Source: Duganella aceris
GTDB lineage: Bacteria; Pseudomonadota; Gammaproteobacteria; Burkholderiales; Burkholderiaceae_D
Reading direction: 5' to 3'
DNA: 64,000 bases
Assembly (NCBI RefSeq): GCF_011090165.1
Contig: NZ_JAADJT010000003.1
Location: 458,103-522,102 of the forward strand
The notes under the pieces were generated by a model. That model did not search any database. It was not told the DNA's origin and saw nothing but the letters and a program-made list of their open reading frames with translations. The translations under genes were made by a program, and so were the position numbers. Below, piece by piece: positions 28,381 through 37,574 of this stretch (the first letter of the stretch is position 1; every line of letters begins with the position of its first letter).

Positions 28381-29691
28381 TTAGGCAGCCTTGGCGGACA
28401 CCGCCGGCGCCAGCGGCACGGCCGCCGCCGGCTTGCGGATCAGCAGCACGATGGCGGCGGCCACGAGGCAGGCGGCGCCGGCGGCGAACAGCGCCGGGTT
28501 GTAGGTCAGCAGCAAGGTGCGGATGCGGCCGGCGCCATAGGCGGCGACGGCGGCGCCCAGCTGGTGGCCGGCGAAGATCCAGCCGAACACCATGCCGGCC
28601 TTCTCCTTGCCGAAAGTGGCGCCAACCAGGCGGACCGTCGGCGGCACGGTGGCGATCCAGTCCAGCCCGTAGAACATGGCGAACAGCGACAGGCCGTACA
28701 GCGTGAACTCCGAGTACGGCAGCCAGAACAGCGACAAGCCGCGCAGGCCGTAGTACATGAACAGCAGCTTGCGGTTGTCGTAGCGGTCCGACAGCCAGCC
28801 CGAGGCGATGGTGCCGACCAGGTCGAACGCGCCCATCATCGCCAGCACCGAGGCGGCCGGCACCGCCGACAGGCCGGCGTCGCCGCACAGCGAGATGAAG
28901 TGGGTCTGGATCAGGCCGTTGGTGCTGAGGCCGCAGATGAAGAAGGTGCCGAACAGGATCCAGAACACGCGGTTGCCCGAGACGCTGGCCAAGACCTTGA
29001 ACGGCGTGGCGAAGGTGATGTGCATCGGCGGCGCGAGCGGCGCCACCGGCGTGCCGGGCGCGGCGCCGAACGGCGTCAGGCCGACGTCGTTCGGGCGGTT
29101 GCGCATGAACAGGAACACCAGCACCGCCACCACCGCGCAAGCGGCGAACACCGGGATCACCGCCATGCGCCAGCCGAAGTGTTCGATCAGCCAGGCGCCG
29201 ACCGGCAGGAAGATCAGCTGCCCGGTGGCCGAGCTGGCCGTCAGCACGCCGACCACCAGCCCGCGATGGGTGTCGAACCAGCGGTTGGAGACCACCGCGC
29301 TGAGCACCAGCGCGGTCATGCCGGAGCCGACGCCAAGCATGATGCCCCACAGCGCCACCAGGTGCCAGAACTGCGACATTTGCGTCGCCAGCGCCAAGCC
29401 GGCCGCCACCAGCGCCAGCGCGGTGACCACCACGTTGCGCAAGCCGAAGCGTTCCATCAGGATCGCGGCGAACGGTCCCATCAAGCCGAACAGCACGAAG
29501 CGCACCGCCAGCGCGGACGAGATCTGCTCCACGTCCCAGCCGAATTCCTTCGACAGCGGTTGCAGCAGCGCGCCCGGCAGCCCCAGCGCGGCGGACGAGG
29601 TCAAGGCGGTGAGAAAGGTCAGCGCGACGATGACCCACGAAAAGTGCAGGCCGCGCCGCTGCAGCCAGTTGGAAAAGGGTTGTGCAAACAT
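28381..29691 (-). CDS. MFS transporter
   Basis: A 436-residue carrier with 12 predicted hydrophobic segments and a central hydrophilic loop at about 198-225. Family motifs are seen in the loop between helices 2 and 3 (G..A..LMERFG.R) and in the second half (SDRYDNRKL). The GSGMTALVLSAVVSNRWFD segment resembles monocarboxylate and oxalate/formate antiporter-like proteins. Substrate unknown. No neighbouring gene on the same strand suggests an operon. Confidence 0.88.
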   Translation of the reverse strand: MFAQPFSNWLQRRGLHFSWVIVALTFLTALTSSAALGLPGALLQPLSKEFGWDVEQISSALAVRFVLFGLMGPFAAILMERFGLRNVVVTALALVAAGLALATQMSQFWHLVALWGIMLGVGSGMTALVLSAVVSNRWFDTHRGLVVGVLTASSATGQLIFLPVGAWLIEHFGWRMAVIPVFAACAVVAVLVFLFMRNRPNDVGLTPFGAAPGTPVAPLAPPMHITFATPFKVLASVSGNRVFWILFGTFFICGLSTNGLIQTHFISLCGDAGLSAVPAASVLAMMGAFDLVGTIASGWLSDRYDNRKLLFMYYGLRGLSLFWLPYSEFTLYGLSLFAMFYGLDWIATVPPTVRLVGATFGKEKAGMVFGWIFAGHQLGAAVAAYGAGRIRTLLLTYNPALFAAGAACLVAAAIVLLIRKPAAAVPLAPAVSAKAA

Positions 29692-29767
29692 GAAGGTCCT
29701 CGCAATGCGATGCGCGCGGAAGGCACGCTGAGCGCCAGTTTAAATGATGACCATCATGATTGCAACA

Positions 29768-29805
29768 AGAAAAAAGCCCGGCGCGGCCCACAGGCGGCGC
29801 CGGGC
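29768..29805 (-). terminator. Terminator after the BON-domain gene
   Basis: Minus-strand 9-bp stem (29,776-29,784 with 29,797-29,805) followed by six Us, 12 nt beyond the stop. Confidence 0.85.
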
Positions 29806-29816
29806 GCGGGCGGCGA

Positions 29817-30527
29817 TTACTTCACGCGCAGCGAGCTTTGTACTTTGCTGACACCTTTGACGTTGCGGGCGACGGTGACCGCTTTGTCGACTTCAGCCTG
29901 CGACGGCACGAAGCCGCTCAGCATCACGGTGCCGTTGGTGGTTTCCACATGCACGTCCAGCGATTTCAGCGCCGGCTCGGCCAGCAGCTCGGTCTTCACC
30001 TTGGTGGTGATCACGGAGTCGGCGACGGTATCCTTGGCCAGCTCGGACTTGGCGCGGGTTTCGCACGATGCCTTGTCGGCGCCGCTCATGCTGCTGCAAT
30101 CGATGCCGGTCTGGGCGACGTCGGCGGCTTTCTTGCCGGCCTTGGCGTCGTTGATGGCGGCGGTGTGCATCGACCTGGCGCCGGTCAGGCAGCTATCCTT
30201 GTCGGCGCCGGTCAACGGCGAGCACTGGGCCTTGGCCAGGTCGTATTGGGCGTCGGCCACATTGGTCTGGGCCTTTTCCACCGATTTTTTGTCGTTCTTG
30301 TATTGCCATGCGGCGGTCGCTTCGCTGTTGGCGCGCGCTACCTTGGCTTGTTCGATGCAGACGTCCTTGGCGTTGCCCGATTGCGCATCGCAAGCGGCCT
30401 TGGAGGTTTTGTAGGTGCTTTCAGCTTGACTGGTGGCGGCCTTGTACGCGACTTTGTCGTCGTTCGGCGTGGCGGCGAAACTGGCGCTGGCGGCGGTGGC
30501 CAACACGAAGAGCAGTAACTTGTTCAT
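29817..30527 (-). CDS. Exported BON-domain protein with three C-x10-C repeats
   Basis: A 236-residue protein with a signal peptide (about 1-19). Residues 20-165 are alanine-rich and helical and carry three spaced motifs of the same form, C-x10-C: C46-C57, C102-C113 and C144-C155. The last two share the core SGADK/TGADK. A BON domain (about 168-236) follows, with TVMLSGFVPSQAE and V.GV..V.S.L. BON domains bind lipids at the envelope, as in OsmY. The ATG at 30,527 follows TGAGGGA. Confidence 0.85.
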   Translation of the reverse strand: MNKLLLFVLATAASASFAATPNDDKVAYKAATSQAESTYKTSKAACDAQSGNAKDVCIEQAKVARANSEATAAWQYKNDKKSVEKAQTNVADAQYDLAKAQCSPLTGADKDSCLTGARSMHTAAINDAKAGKKAADVAQTGIDCSSMSGADKASCETRAKSELAKDTVADSVITTKVKTELLAEPALKSLDVHVETTNGTVMLSGFVPSQAEVDKAVTVARNVKGVSKVQSSLRVK

Positions 30528-30629
30528 GATGTGTCCCTCAGTTGTGGTGGTTAGTGGACACATTAGACGCCCGCCGCCGCCGGAACTCTGTGCGGGAACG
30601 AACATTGTTGGCGTTTTGCTACGCCGGAC

Positions 30630-31292
30630 TCAGTCGTCGTAGGCCAGCCCCCGGCGCCACAGATTGGCGGCCTGCTCGAACAGCGGCAGTCCCGGCGGGA
30701 AGGCGGCGCCGGTCGGCGCCAGTTGCAGCCACGCCAGCGTGCTGTGCGACCCGGCGGCCGGCGACGGCTGGCGCACCTGCCGCATCCAGCCGGCCACGGC
30801 GGCGTATTGTTCGGGGTGACGCTGCTGGGTCCAGGCCAGCGCCACCAGGTCGGCGTAGCCTTCCTCGCGCTGCGTTTCAAGCAAGGCGGCGGCGTCGCCC
30901 TGCGCGCCCTGTTCGAAGCCGGACGGCACCACGTGCCACACGCCCTGCACATAACGCCAGCAATGGCCGATCTCGTGCGCCACCATGGCCTCGATCATCA
31001 GCGGACGCTGCGCGGCCGGCACGTCGGCCAGGATGTCCTCGGCGTTGGGGTTGCCGCGCATCGACAGCACCAGCTTGCAGCGGCCGTCCTGATAGCCCAG
31101 CGCCAGCGGCACGTCGGTCGGGCGCGCCTGCGGCTGCACGGTGATATCGATCGGTAATTTGAGTTCTTGCTTGGCGTAGCCCAGCACGGCCGCGCCGGCG
31201 GTGAGCCAGCGGGTTTCCACGTCGGTCAATTGGGCCGCGGAGGCCAGTCCGGACGCGAGGAACAGCAACAGGGATAAGGTGCGCTTGATCAT
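30630..31292 (-). CDS. Small exported putative zinc metallopeptidase
   Basis: A 220-residue protein with a signal peptide (about 1-20, ending LASAA). It has an HEIGH motif (HExxH zinc-metallopeptidase signature) at about residue 109, followed 30-40 residues later by EEGYADLVAL, whose glutamate could be the third ligand. I do not recognise a named family. The ATG at 31,292 is preferred to an upstream TTG at 31,301. Confidence 0.72.
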   Translation of the reverse strand: MIKRTLSLLLFLASGLASAAQLTDVETRWLTAGAAVLGYAKQELKLPIDITVQPQARPTDVPLALGYQDGRCKLVLSMRGNPNAEDILADVPAAQRPLMIEAMVAHEIGHCWRYVQGVWHVVPSGFEQGAQGDAAALLETQREEGYADLVALAWTQQRHPEQYAAVAGWMRQVRQPSPAAGSHSTLAWLQLAPTGAAFPPGLPLFEQAANLWRRGLAYDD

Positions 31293-31423
31293 GGTGATCA
31301 AACTTTAGCATGCAGAAGGCAAGAATTATTGCCTTCTGGAAGGACTGACAACAGTTTATTTCTACGTAGGAAAAGTTTTATTATTGAAGTTTTGAAAATG
31401 GGGGCGCGGCGGCCCCCACTGCC

Positions 31424-33124
31424 TTATCGACCCAGCAGGGTATTGGCGGTCTTGAATTCCGGGCGGATGTCGTTCGGCACGGATTTCATTTTATCCAGCG
31501 CCTTTTGCACGTCCGGACGGATCACCACGTACTTGGTCATCATCTCCTTGGCGCGGGCGTAGTCGCCGGTCGCTTCGATGGTGAGGAACTCGCGGTCGAG
31601 GTCGATCACGGCCTGCTTGATCTTCTTGAAGTCCACCGCGAAGGTGCCGTCGCCGTGCGAGATGAAGCCGCCCTTGTCGAGGATGTAGTTCATCTGGATC
31701 GCCATGCCGCGCGCGTGCGAATCGGTCAGGCCGAAGTGCAGCGTGCGGAAGGCGGAGGCGAGGAAGGTGGTGTACAGCTTGCGCTCGGCCGCCTCGCCCT
31801 GCCCCAGCGTGCCTTTCAGCTGGCCCTTGTCCATCATGTAGGCCAGCGCGAACAGGCCGGTGATGTCGGCCTTGGCTTCCTCGATGGTCGAATAGGCTTC
31901 CTTCAGGTCCTGGCGCGGGGTCGATTCCTTGCCGTTGGCCCTGGTCAGGTGCGGGCCGAGGCCGTGGGTGATCTCGTGCGCCAGGATGTGGGTGAAGAAG
32001 GAATCGAAGTCGACGTCCTTTTGGTCGGCCGGCTTCAGCACCAGTTTGGAGATCGGCGTCAGCGTCGACTTGAACTTGGCTTCCTGCACGTTCTTCAGCA
32101 TCACGCGCTTGGAGCCGCGCTGGCTGATGATGCGTTCGTCGTTCGGCAGGTTGTAGGCGGCGGTCTGTACGCCCATGTTGCCGTCGCCGGCGCCGTAGAC
32201 CTGGTTGACCACCACCATCGGCGCCAGCGCGCCGACTTTCGGGTTGCGGTATTGCTTGTCCAGCGGCAGGTTGTCTTCCAGCTCCTGCATGTGCTTGGCG
32301 AAGAAGTCCAGCTTCTGGGTTTCCTTCTGGTCGCGGATGTTGACGTAGGCTTCGAACGCGGCCTTGTAGCCGAACAGTTCGTCGTTGTAGGTTTCGTAAG
32401 GGCCGATGGTGATGTCGACTGGCGCGTCCAGATCCATCCAGGCGAAGTCGGAGGCCAGGTAATCGTTGCTCAGGAAAGCGTCGGCGCGCAATTCGAGGAA
32501 CTTCTTCAGCGAGGCGTTGTCGGTGTCGGCCGCCGCCGCGCGCAGCAGCTTCGCGGCCTGTTCCAGTTCCGGCTTGTACTCCTCCGAATATTTGACGATC
32601 TTGAATTTGCCGTCGGCGCCGGCGCGGATGGTGGTGAAGAACCACTGCGCCTGATTCTTGTCTTCCGCGTTGAGGCCGTTCATCCAGCTTTCCAGCGCCG
32701 GCTTGGTGGCGCCCGCCGGATAGAAGTTGCCGGCTTCCGGCTTCTTGGCCGGCACGGCGATGCCGCCCACGTCGGCCGGCAGGAAGGATTGGTGGTCGTC
32801 GAGGATGGACCAGGGGCCTTTATTGAGCCAGAAATAATCGAGACGGGCCTTGCCCAGCGGGCTGGTGTCCTTTTTCAGCGCGGCCCACAGCGCCTCGTTG
32901 CCGGACCAGCGCTGGCGCAATTGCAGCACGTCGATGATCTTGGCCGCCTCGATCAGCTTGGCGATGGCTTTCTTGTCGCCGGCCGAGAGCTTGGCGGTAT
33001 CGGCGGTCAGCGCGACCGGCGCGAAGCGCTGGCTCATCTTGTTCAAGTCGGCGACGCCGGCCGGCGCGGCGTAGGCGGCGGCACAGGCAACAGCCAGTGC
33101 CAGCGGGAGCAGGATTTTTTTCAT
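31424..33124 (-). CDS. Exported dipeptidyl-peptidase III-like (M49) metallopeptidase
   Basis: A 566-residue protein with a signal peptide (about 1-20, ending AAYAA). The zinc site is HEITHG, and the downstream glutamate lies in IEEAKADITGLF, resembling the EECRAE motif of dipeptidyl-peptidase III. Classical DPP III has HELLGH (six residues), while here the histidines are spaced as HExxH. This is the bacterial subgroup often labelled simply Zn-dependent hydrolase. The ATG at 33,124 begins the signal peptide. Confidence 0.82.
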   Translation of the reverse strand: MKKILLPLALAVACAAAYAAPAGVADLNKMSQRFAPVALTADTAKLSAGDKKAIAKLIEAAKIIDVLQLRQRWSGNEALWAALKKDTSPLGKARLDYFWLNKGPWSILDDHQSFLPADVGGIAVPAKKPEAGNFYPAGATKPALESWMNGLNAEDKNQAQWFFTTIRAGADGKFKIVKYSEEYKPELEQAAKLLRAAAADTDNASLKKFLELRADAFLSNDYLASDFAWMDLDAPVDITIGPYETYNDELFGYKAAFEAYVNIRDQKETQKLDFFAKHMQELEDNLPLDKQYRNPKVGALAPMVVVNQVYGAGDGNMGVQTAAYNLPNDERIISQRGSKRVMLKNVQEAKFKSTLTPISKLVLKPADQKDVDFDSFFTHILAHEITHGLGPHLTRANGKESTPRQDLKEAYSTIEEAKADITGLFALAYMMDKGQLKGTLGQGEAAERKLYTTFLASAFRTLHFGLTDSHARGMAIQMNYILDKGGFISHGDGTFAVDFKKIKQAVIDLDREFLTIEATGDYARAKEMMTKYVVIRPDVQKALDKMKSVPNDIRPEFKTANTLLGR

Positions 33125-33182
33125 TGAGACCTCGGATAGAGTGAGGCCCACATTGTAATCCACGCCCCGCCCCCCCCCAACG

Positions 33183-33268
33183 TCGGTGTCAGTGCCGACA
33201 TTCGGACATCGCGGAACTTTGCGTATGCTGGAAGTTCCGCGATGTCCGAATGTCGGCACTGACACCGA
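33183..33268. repeat. Long perfect inverted repeat IR3
   Basis: Two 37-nt perfectly complementary arms (33,183-33,219 and 33,232-33,268) with a 12-nt loop. The ends read TCGGTGTCAG, close to the GGGGTCAG ends of IR1 and IR2, but the rest is unrelated. It begins 8 nt after the stop of the NodT-type gene. Confidence 0.95.
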
Positions 33269-33276
33269 AGTGTTGC

Positions 33277-34731
33277 TTACTGCGCCACCGACGCCAGCTG
33301 CGGCGATGGCTGCCAGCCGGCGCCGAGCGCGCGCGCCACCGACACCGCTGCCAGCAGGCGCTGGGTGTTGATCTGCACCGCCGCGCGGTCCGCCGCCAGC
33401 GCGCTGCGCTGCGCGTCGGTGACGTCCAGGTAGGTCGACACGCCACGCTCGTAACGCGCACGCGCCACCAGGTAGCCGCGCGCCGCCGCCACTTGCGACG
33501 CCTTCTGTGCGTCGCCCTGCAACTGGCGTTGCTGCACGTCCGACAGCGCGTCTTCCACTTCGCGCAGCGCCGTCAGCAGCTTGGTCTGGTGGTTGGCCAG
33601 CGCCTCTTCGTAGCGCGCTTTCGAGATCGCCAGGTTGGCCTTGTTGCGGCCACCGTCGAAGATCGGCAGCGACAAGGCCAGCGGGCCGACGCTGAACTGG
33701 CGCGAGTCGCCCTTGGCCAGGTTGCTCAGACTCTCCGAGGCGAAGCCGAAGTTACCGGTCAGCGTCAGCGATGGATAGAACGCGCCTTCGGCCACGCCGA
33801 TCTGCGCGTTCGCGCCGCGCAGCGCGGCGACGCTGCCCGCCAGGTCAGGACGCTGGGCCAGCAGGCTGGCCGGCAGGCCGACCGGAATCGCCGGCGGTTG
33901 CGGCAGCGCTGCCGCATCGGCCTTCGCAGCGGTCAGCATCGACGACGGCGAGGCGCCGACCAGGGTCGCCAGGCTGTGCTCCAGCAGATTGCGCTGACGC
34001 TGCGCTTCATGCAGGTCGGCCTGCGCGTTGGCGCGTTCGATGCGCGCGCGCGACACGTCCAGTTCATTCGACAAGCCGGCGTCGAAACGCGCCGTCACCA
34101 GCTCCTCGGTTTCGCGGCGGGTGTCGAGCGCGCCGGCCAGGATCGCCAGTTCGGCGTCCAGGCCGCGCAGTTGCCAGTAGGTGGTCGCCAGTTGCGACGA
34201 CAGCATCAGCAGCACGCCGTCGCGGTCGGCCTCGGCCACCAGCGCTTGCGCGTCGGAGGCTTCGACCAGGCGGCGCACGCGGCCCAGCAGGTCGACTTCA
34301 TACGAGAAGCTGGAGCCGACCGAGTAGTTGTTACCCTTGATCGCGCGGCCGCCCAGCGCCAGGCCCTGCGAAGTCTCGGCCGAAGTGCGCGAGTTCGAGA
34401 TGCCGGCGTTGACGCTCAACTGCGGCTGCTGCTGCGCCCGCGTCACGCCGGCCTGCTCCAGCGCCTGCACCAGCCGCTGCGCGGCGGCCTTGACGCTCGG
34501 GTTGTCGCGCAGCGCGGTTTGCTCCAGGCGGTTCAGGGTGTCGTCGTTGAACACGGTCCACCATTGCGCCGGCAGGTGCGCCTCGCTGGCGCCGGCTTGC
34601 GGCAGATGGCGGAACGACGCGTCGGCGACATTCTTCGGCGCCGAAAAGTCGGAACCGACGGTGGCGCAGCCGCTGACGGCCAGGGTGACGGAGACAGCGA
34701 GCGTCAGGCGCTTCAAAGCTGAATTCAACAT
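33277..34731 (-). CDS. NodT-family outer-membrane factor of a tripartite efflux system
   Basis: A 484-residue TolC-like lipoprotein. The lipobox is LAVSGC at about residue 22. Two OEP repeats follow, with YEVDLLGRVRR and LVGASPS...P..LPASLLAQRPD. It forms the outer-membrane duct for the EmrB-like and EmrA-like proteins encoded just upstream in the same unit (30-nt gap to the emrB-type gene). Confidence 0.93.
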   Translation of the reverse strand: MLNSALKRLTLAVSVTLAVSGCATVGSDFSAPKNVADASFRHLPQAGASEAHLPAQWWTVFNDDTLNRLEQTALRDNPSVKAAAQRLVQALEQAGVTRAQQQPQLSVNAGISNSRTSAETSQGLALGGRAIKGNNYSVGSSFSYEVDLLGRVRRLVEASDAQALVAEADRDGVLLMLSSQLATTYWQLRGLDAELAILAGALDTRRETEELVTARFDAGLSNELDVSRARIERANAQADLHEAQRQRNLLEHSLATLVGASPSSMLTAAKADAAALPQPPAIPVGLPASLLAQRPDLAGSVAALRGANAQIGVAEGAFYPSLTLTGNFGFASESLSNLAKGDSRQFSVGPLALSLPIFDGGRNKANLAISKARYEEALANHQTKLLTALREVEDALSDVQQRQLQGDAQKASQVAAARGYLVARARYERGVSTYLDVTDAQRSALAADRAAVQINTQRLLAAVSVARALGAGWQPSPQLASVAQ

Positions 34732-34760
34732 GTTAATACCTCATTTATGCAGTTATTGTT

Positions 34761-36374
34761 TTAGTGCGCGCCGCCGCCACCGCCGCCGGAAGGGGCTTTG
34801 ACTTTGTCCGAGAACCACAGCACGCCGATGCAGCCGAACAGCACCGCCGCCACCAGGAAGAAACCGTCGTTGTACGCCATCACATACGCCTCGCGCCGCA
34901 CGATGCCGTCGACCGCCTTCAGCGCCATGTCCGACGCCGTGGTGGCATCGAAACCCTTGCCGACGAACGACTGCGTCAACGCCGCCAGCCGCTCCTGCGT
35001 CGCCGCCGCGAAGCCGGTCACCGACTCGCCGATGCGCTGCGAATGGAAATGCTCGCGCGACGTCAGCGCGGTCGCCAGCAGGGCGATGCCGATCGAACCG
35101 CCCAAGTTGCGGGTCATGTTGATCAGGCTCGAAGCCGACGGCATGTCCTTGGGCTGGATGCCGTTCATCGCGAAGTTCGACAAGGTCAGCATCACGAACG
35201 GCTGGCCCAGCGCGCGCACGATCTGCGACAGCAGCAACTGATCGTAGCCGGTGGTCGCGTCCATATAGGCGTTCATCAGGCAGGAGCCGCCGAATAGCAG
35301 CAAGCCGAACGAACACAGGATGCGGTTGTCCACCTTCGACGACAGCTTGGCCACGAACGGCATGATGAACAACTGCGGCAAGCCGGCCCACATGATGACC
35401 TCACCGATCTGCATCGGCGAATAGCCGGCGATCTGGCCCAGGTACAGCGGCAGCAGGAACGCCGAGCCGTACAAGCCCATGCCCATCGCCATCGACAGCG
35501 CGGTGGCGGCGAAGAAGTTACGCTGGCCGTACAAGCCCAGGTTGACAAAGGGATTCTTGCGCACCGCACTGTTGACCACCCAGCCGAGCAGGCCGATGAT
35601 CGCCAGCGCGGCGAAGGTGATGATGAACGACGAATCGAACCAGTCCTTGCTGTTGCCCTCTTCCAGGAAGATGGTCAGGCTGCCCAGGCCGACGGCCATG
35701 AAGGCGATGCCCAGCCAGTCGGCGTTGAACAGCAGCGACGGTTGCGCCTTCTCCTTGTCCAGACCGAGCGCGATGCCGCCGATCAGCAGCAAGCCCGGCA
35801 CCCAGTTGATGTAGAAGATCGACGGCCAGCCATACAGCTCGCTCAGGTAACCGCCGAAGGTCGGGCCCATCGACGGCGCCAGCGTCGCGGTCAGGCCGAA
35901 GATCGCCATGCCGGTGGCGCGCTTGGATGGCGGCAGCTTGGTCATCACCAGCGTCATCGCCATCGGGATCAGCGCGCCGCCGGTGAAGCCCTGCAGCATG
36001 CGGAAGGCGATCATGCTCGGCAGGTTCCAGGCGAAGCCGCACAAGGTGGAGAACACCAGGAACAGCGCGGTGGTGCCCATCATGTAAGCGCGCATGCCGA
36101 ACACACGGGTCAGCAGGCCGGTCATCGGGATCACCACGATCTCCGCCACCAGATAGGCGGTGGCGATCCACGAGCCCTCTTCCTGCGTGGCCGACAGCGT
36201 GCCGAGGATGTCCTTCAGCGACGAGTTGGTGATCTGGATGTCGAGCACCGCCATGAAGGCGCCCAGCATGCCGGCGGCCACCGCCATCCAGGTGCGGCCG
36301 GAGACCTTCTCGCTCGGAGCGGCGGGCGCGTGAGCAGCCCCGCCGCCCGGCGTATCGATAGTAGTGCTGGCCAT
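34761..36374 (-). CDS. DHA2-family (EmrB/QacA) MFS drug exporter
   Basis: A 537-residue proton antiporter with about 14 hydrophobic segments. It has the N-terminal MAVLDIQITNSSLKDI segment, ATAYLVAEIVVIPMTG and the GxxxGPxxGG motif (GPTFGGYLSELYGW). These mark EmrB-type exporters. A glycine/serine-rich tail ends the protein. It works with the adaptor (36,384) and outer-membrane factor (33,277) to move drugs or other toxic compounds directly out of the cell. Confidence 0.93.
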   Translation of the reverse strand: MASTTIDTPGGGAAHAPAAPSEKVSGRTWMAVAAGMLGAFMAVLDIQITNSSLKDILGTLSATQEEGSWIATAYLVAEIVVIPMTGLLTRVFGMRAYMMGTTALFLVFSTLCGFAWNLPSMIAFRMLQGFTGGALIPMAMTLVMTKLPPSKRATGMAIFGLTATLAPSMGPTFGGYLSELYGWPSIFYINWVPGLLLIGGIALGLDKEKAQPSLLFNADWLGIAFMAVGLGSLTIFLEEGNSKDWFDSSFIITFAALAIIGLLGWVVNSAVRKNPFVNLGLYGQRNFFAATALSMAMGMGLYGSAFLLPLYLGQIAGYSPMQIGEVIMWAGLPQLFIMPFVAKLSSKVDNRILCSFGLLLFGGSCLMNAYMDATTGYDQLLLSQIVRALGQPFVMLTLSNFAMNGIQPKDMPSASSLINMTRNLGGSIGIALLATALTSREHFHSQRIGESVTGFAAATQERLAALTQSFVGKGFDATTASDMALKAVDGIVRREAYVMAYNDGFFLVAAVLFGCIGVLWFSDKVKAPSGGGGGGAH

Positions 36375-36383
36375 GGCGCGTCC

Positions 36384-37508
36384 TTACTGTTTGATCGCTA
36401 CTTCGGCGATGGCCGACATGCCCGGCACCAGGCGGCCGCTCAGGGCCTTGACGTCCTCCGGCTTGAAGGTGATCTTGACCGGCACGCGCTGCACGATCTT
36501 GGTAAAGTTGCCGGTCGCGTTATCGGCCGGCAGCAGCGCGAACTGCGCGCCCGACGCCGGCGCGAAGCTGTCCACCTTGCCGATCAATTCCTTGCCCGGG
36601 ATCGCGTCGATGCTGACTTTGACTTCCTGGCCCGGCTTCAGGTCGGCCAACTGGGTCTCCTTGAAGTTCGCGGTCAGCCACACGTTTTCCTGCACGATGG
36701 CGGTCAGCTGCTGGCCCGGCGTCACGCGCTGGCCCACTTCGATGGTGCGCTTGCCGATACGGCCGCCCACCGGCGCCAGGATGCGGTTGTACGCCAATTG
36801 CTGCTGCGCGTCCTTGAGCTGCACGCGCAGCACGTCGACTTGCGCCTTCAGCACATCGCGCGCCGAGTTGGCGGCGGTGATCTGCGCCTTGGCGGCGGTG
36901 GCTGCGTCCTTGCGCGCGGCCAGATCGGCCACGGCGCCGGCGCGGCCGGCGACGGCGGCGTCCAGTTCCGCTTTCGACACGGCCTTCATCTGGCTGTTAT
37001 ACAGCTGGCCGAAACGCTCGGCGTCCTGCCTGGCGCGCAGCAGCTGCGCTTCCGACTGCGCCACCTGCGCGGCGGCGCCGCTGGCCTGGGCCTTTACCTG
37101 CGCGATCTGAGCGTCCGACTGCGTGACCTGCTGCTCGGCGCTGGCGATCTGCGCCTGGATCTGCTCCACTTTTACGCGCTGGTCGAACGGATCCAGCTCG
37201 GCGATCACGTCGCCTTCCTTGACGATCTGGTTGTCGTCGATCAGCACCTTGGTGACCACGCCGGAAATGCGCGCCGACACCGGATGCACATGGCCCGCCA
37301 CATAGGCGTTCTCGGTCTCGACGAAATAATGACTGCGATACCACATGCGGCCGCCGGCGGCCAACGCGGCGATCGCCACCAGCGCGGCCACCACCAGCAC
37401 CTTGCGGTTGGGCGCGGACGGGCCGGCGGGCGCGGCGGCCGGGGCTGCGCCTTGCGCGGCCGGAGCTGCCGGAACGGCGCTGAGAACTTTTGGTTCTTGA
37501 GTGGACAT
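36384..37508 (-). CDS. EmrA/HlyD-type periplasmic adaptor
   Basis: A 374-residue membrane-fusion protein. An Ala/Pro-rich cytoplasmic tail of about 30 residues precedes one membrane helix (about 33-52). A lipoyl-like half-motif, a coiled coil (about 105-225) and a beta-barrel with GQRVTPGQQLTAIV follow. It is the first gene of the adaptor-exporter-outer membrane factor unit, 9 nt before the exporter gene. It is divergent from the TetR gene at 37,642. Confidence 0.93.
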   Translation of the reverse strand: MSTQEPKVLSAVPAAPAAQGAAPAAAPAGPSAPNRKVLVVAALVAIAALAAGGRMWYRSHYFVETENAYVAGHVHPVSARISGVVTKVLIDDNQIVKEGDVIAELDPFDQRVKVEQIQAQIASAEQQVTQSDAQIAQVKAQASGAAAQVAQSEAQLLRARQDAERFGQLYNSQMKAVSKAELDAAVAGRAGAVADLAARKDAATAAKAQITAANSARDVLKAQVDVLRVQLKDAQQQLAYNRILAPVGGRIGKRTIEVGQRVTPGQQLTAIVQENVWLTANFKETQLADLKPGQEVKVSIDAIPGKELIGKVDSFAPASGAQFALLPADNATGNFTKIVQRVPVKITFKPEDVKALSGRLVPGMSAIAEVAIKQ

Positions 37509-37574
37509 GTAATGCTCCAGAGAAAAATGAAATGGAATAGGGTCATTATTGGCGGGTTTTGGGCCAAAGTCAAG

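Noticed and set aside
28354..30414. A 686-codon plus-strand frame across the MFS and BON genes
   Set aside because: It reads through a terminator and two supported minus-strand genes, with low-complexity H/R/Q-rich sequence.
14873..33268. CRISPR-like reading of the long repeats
   Set aside because: The repeats are isolated palindromes many kilobases apart, with no spacers and no cas genes.
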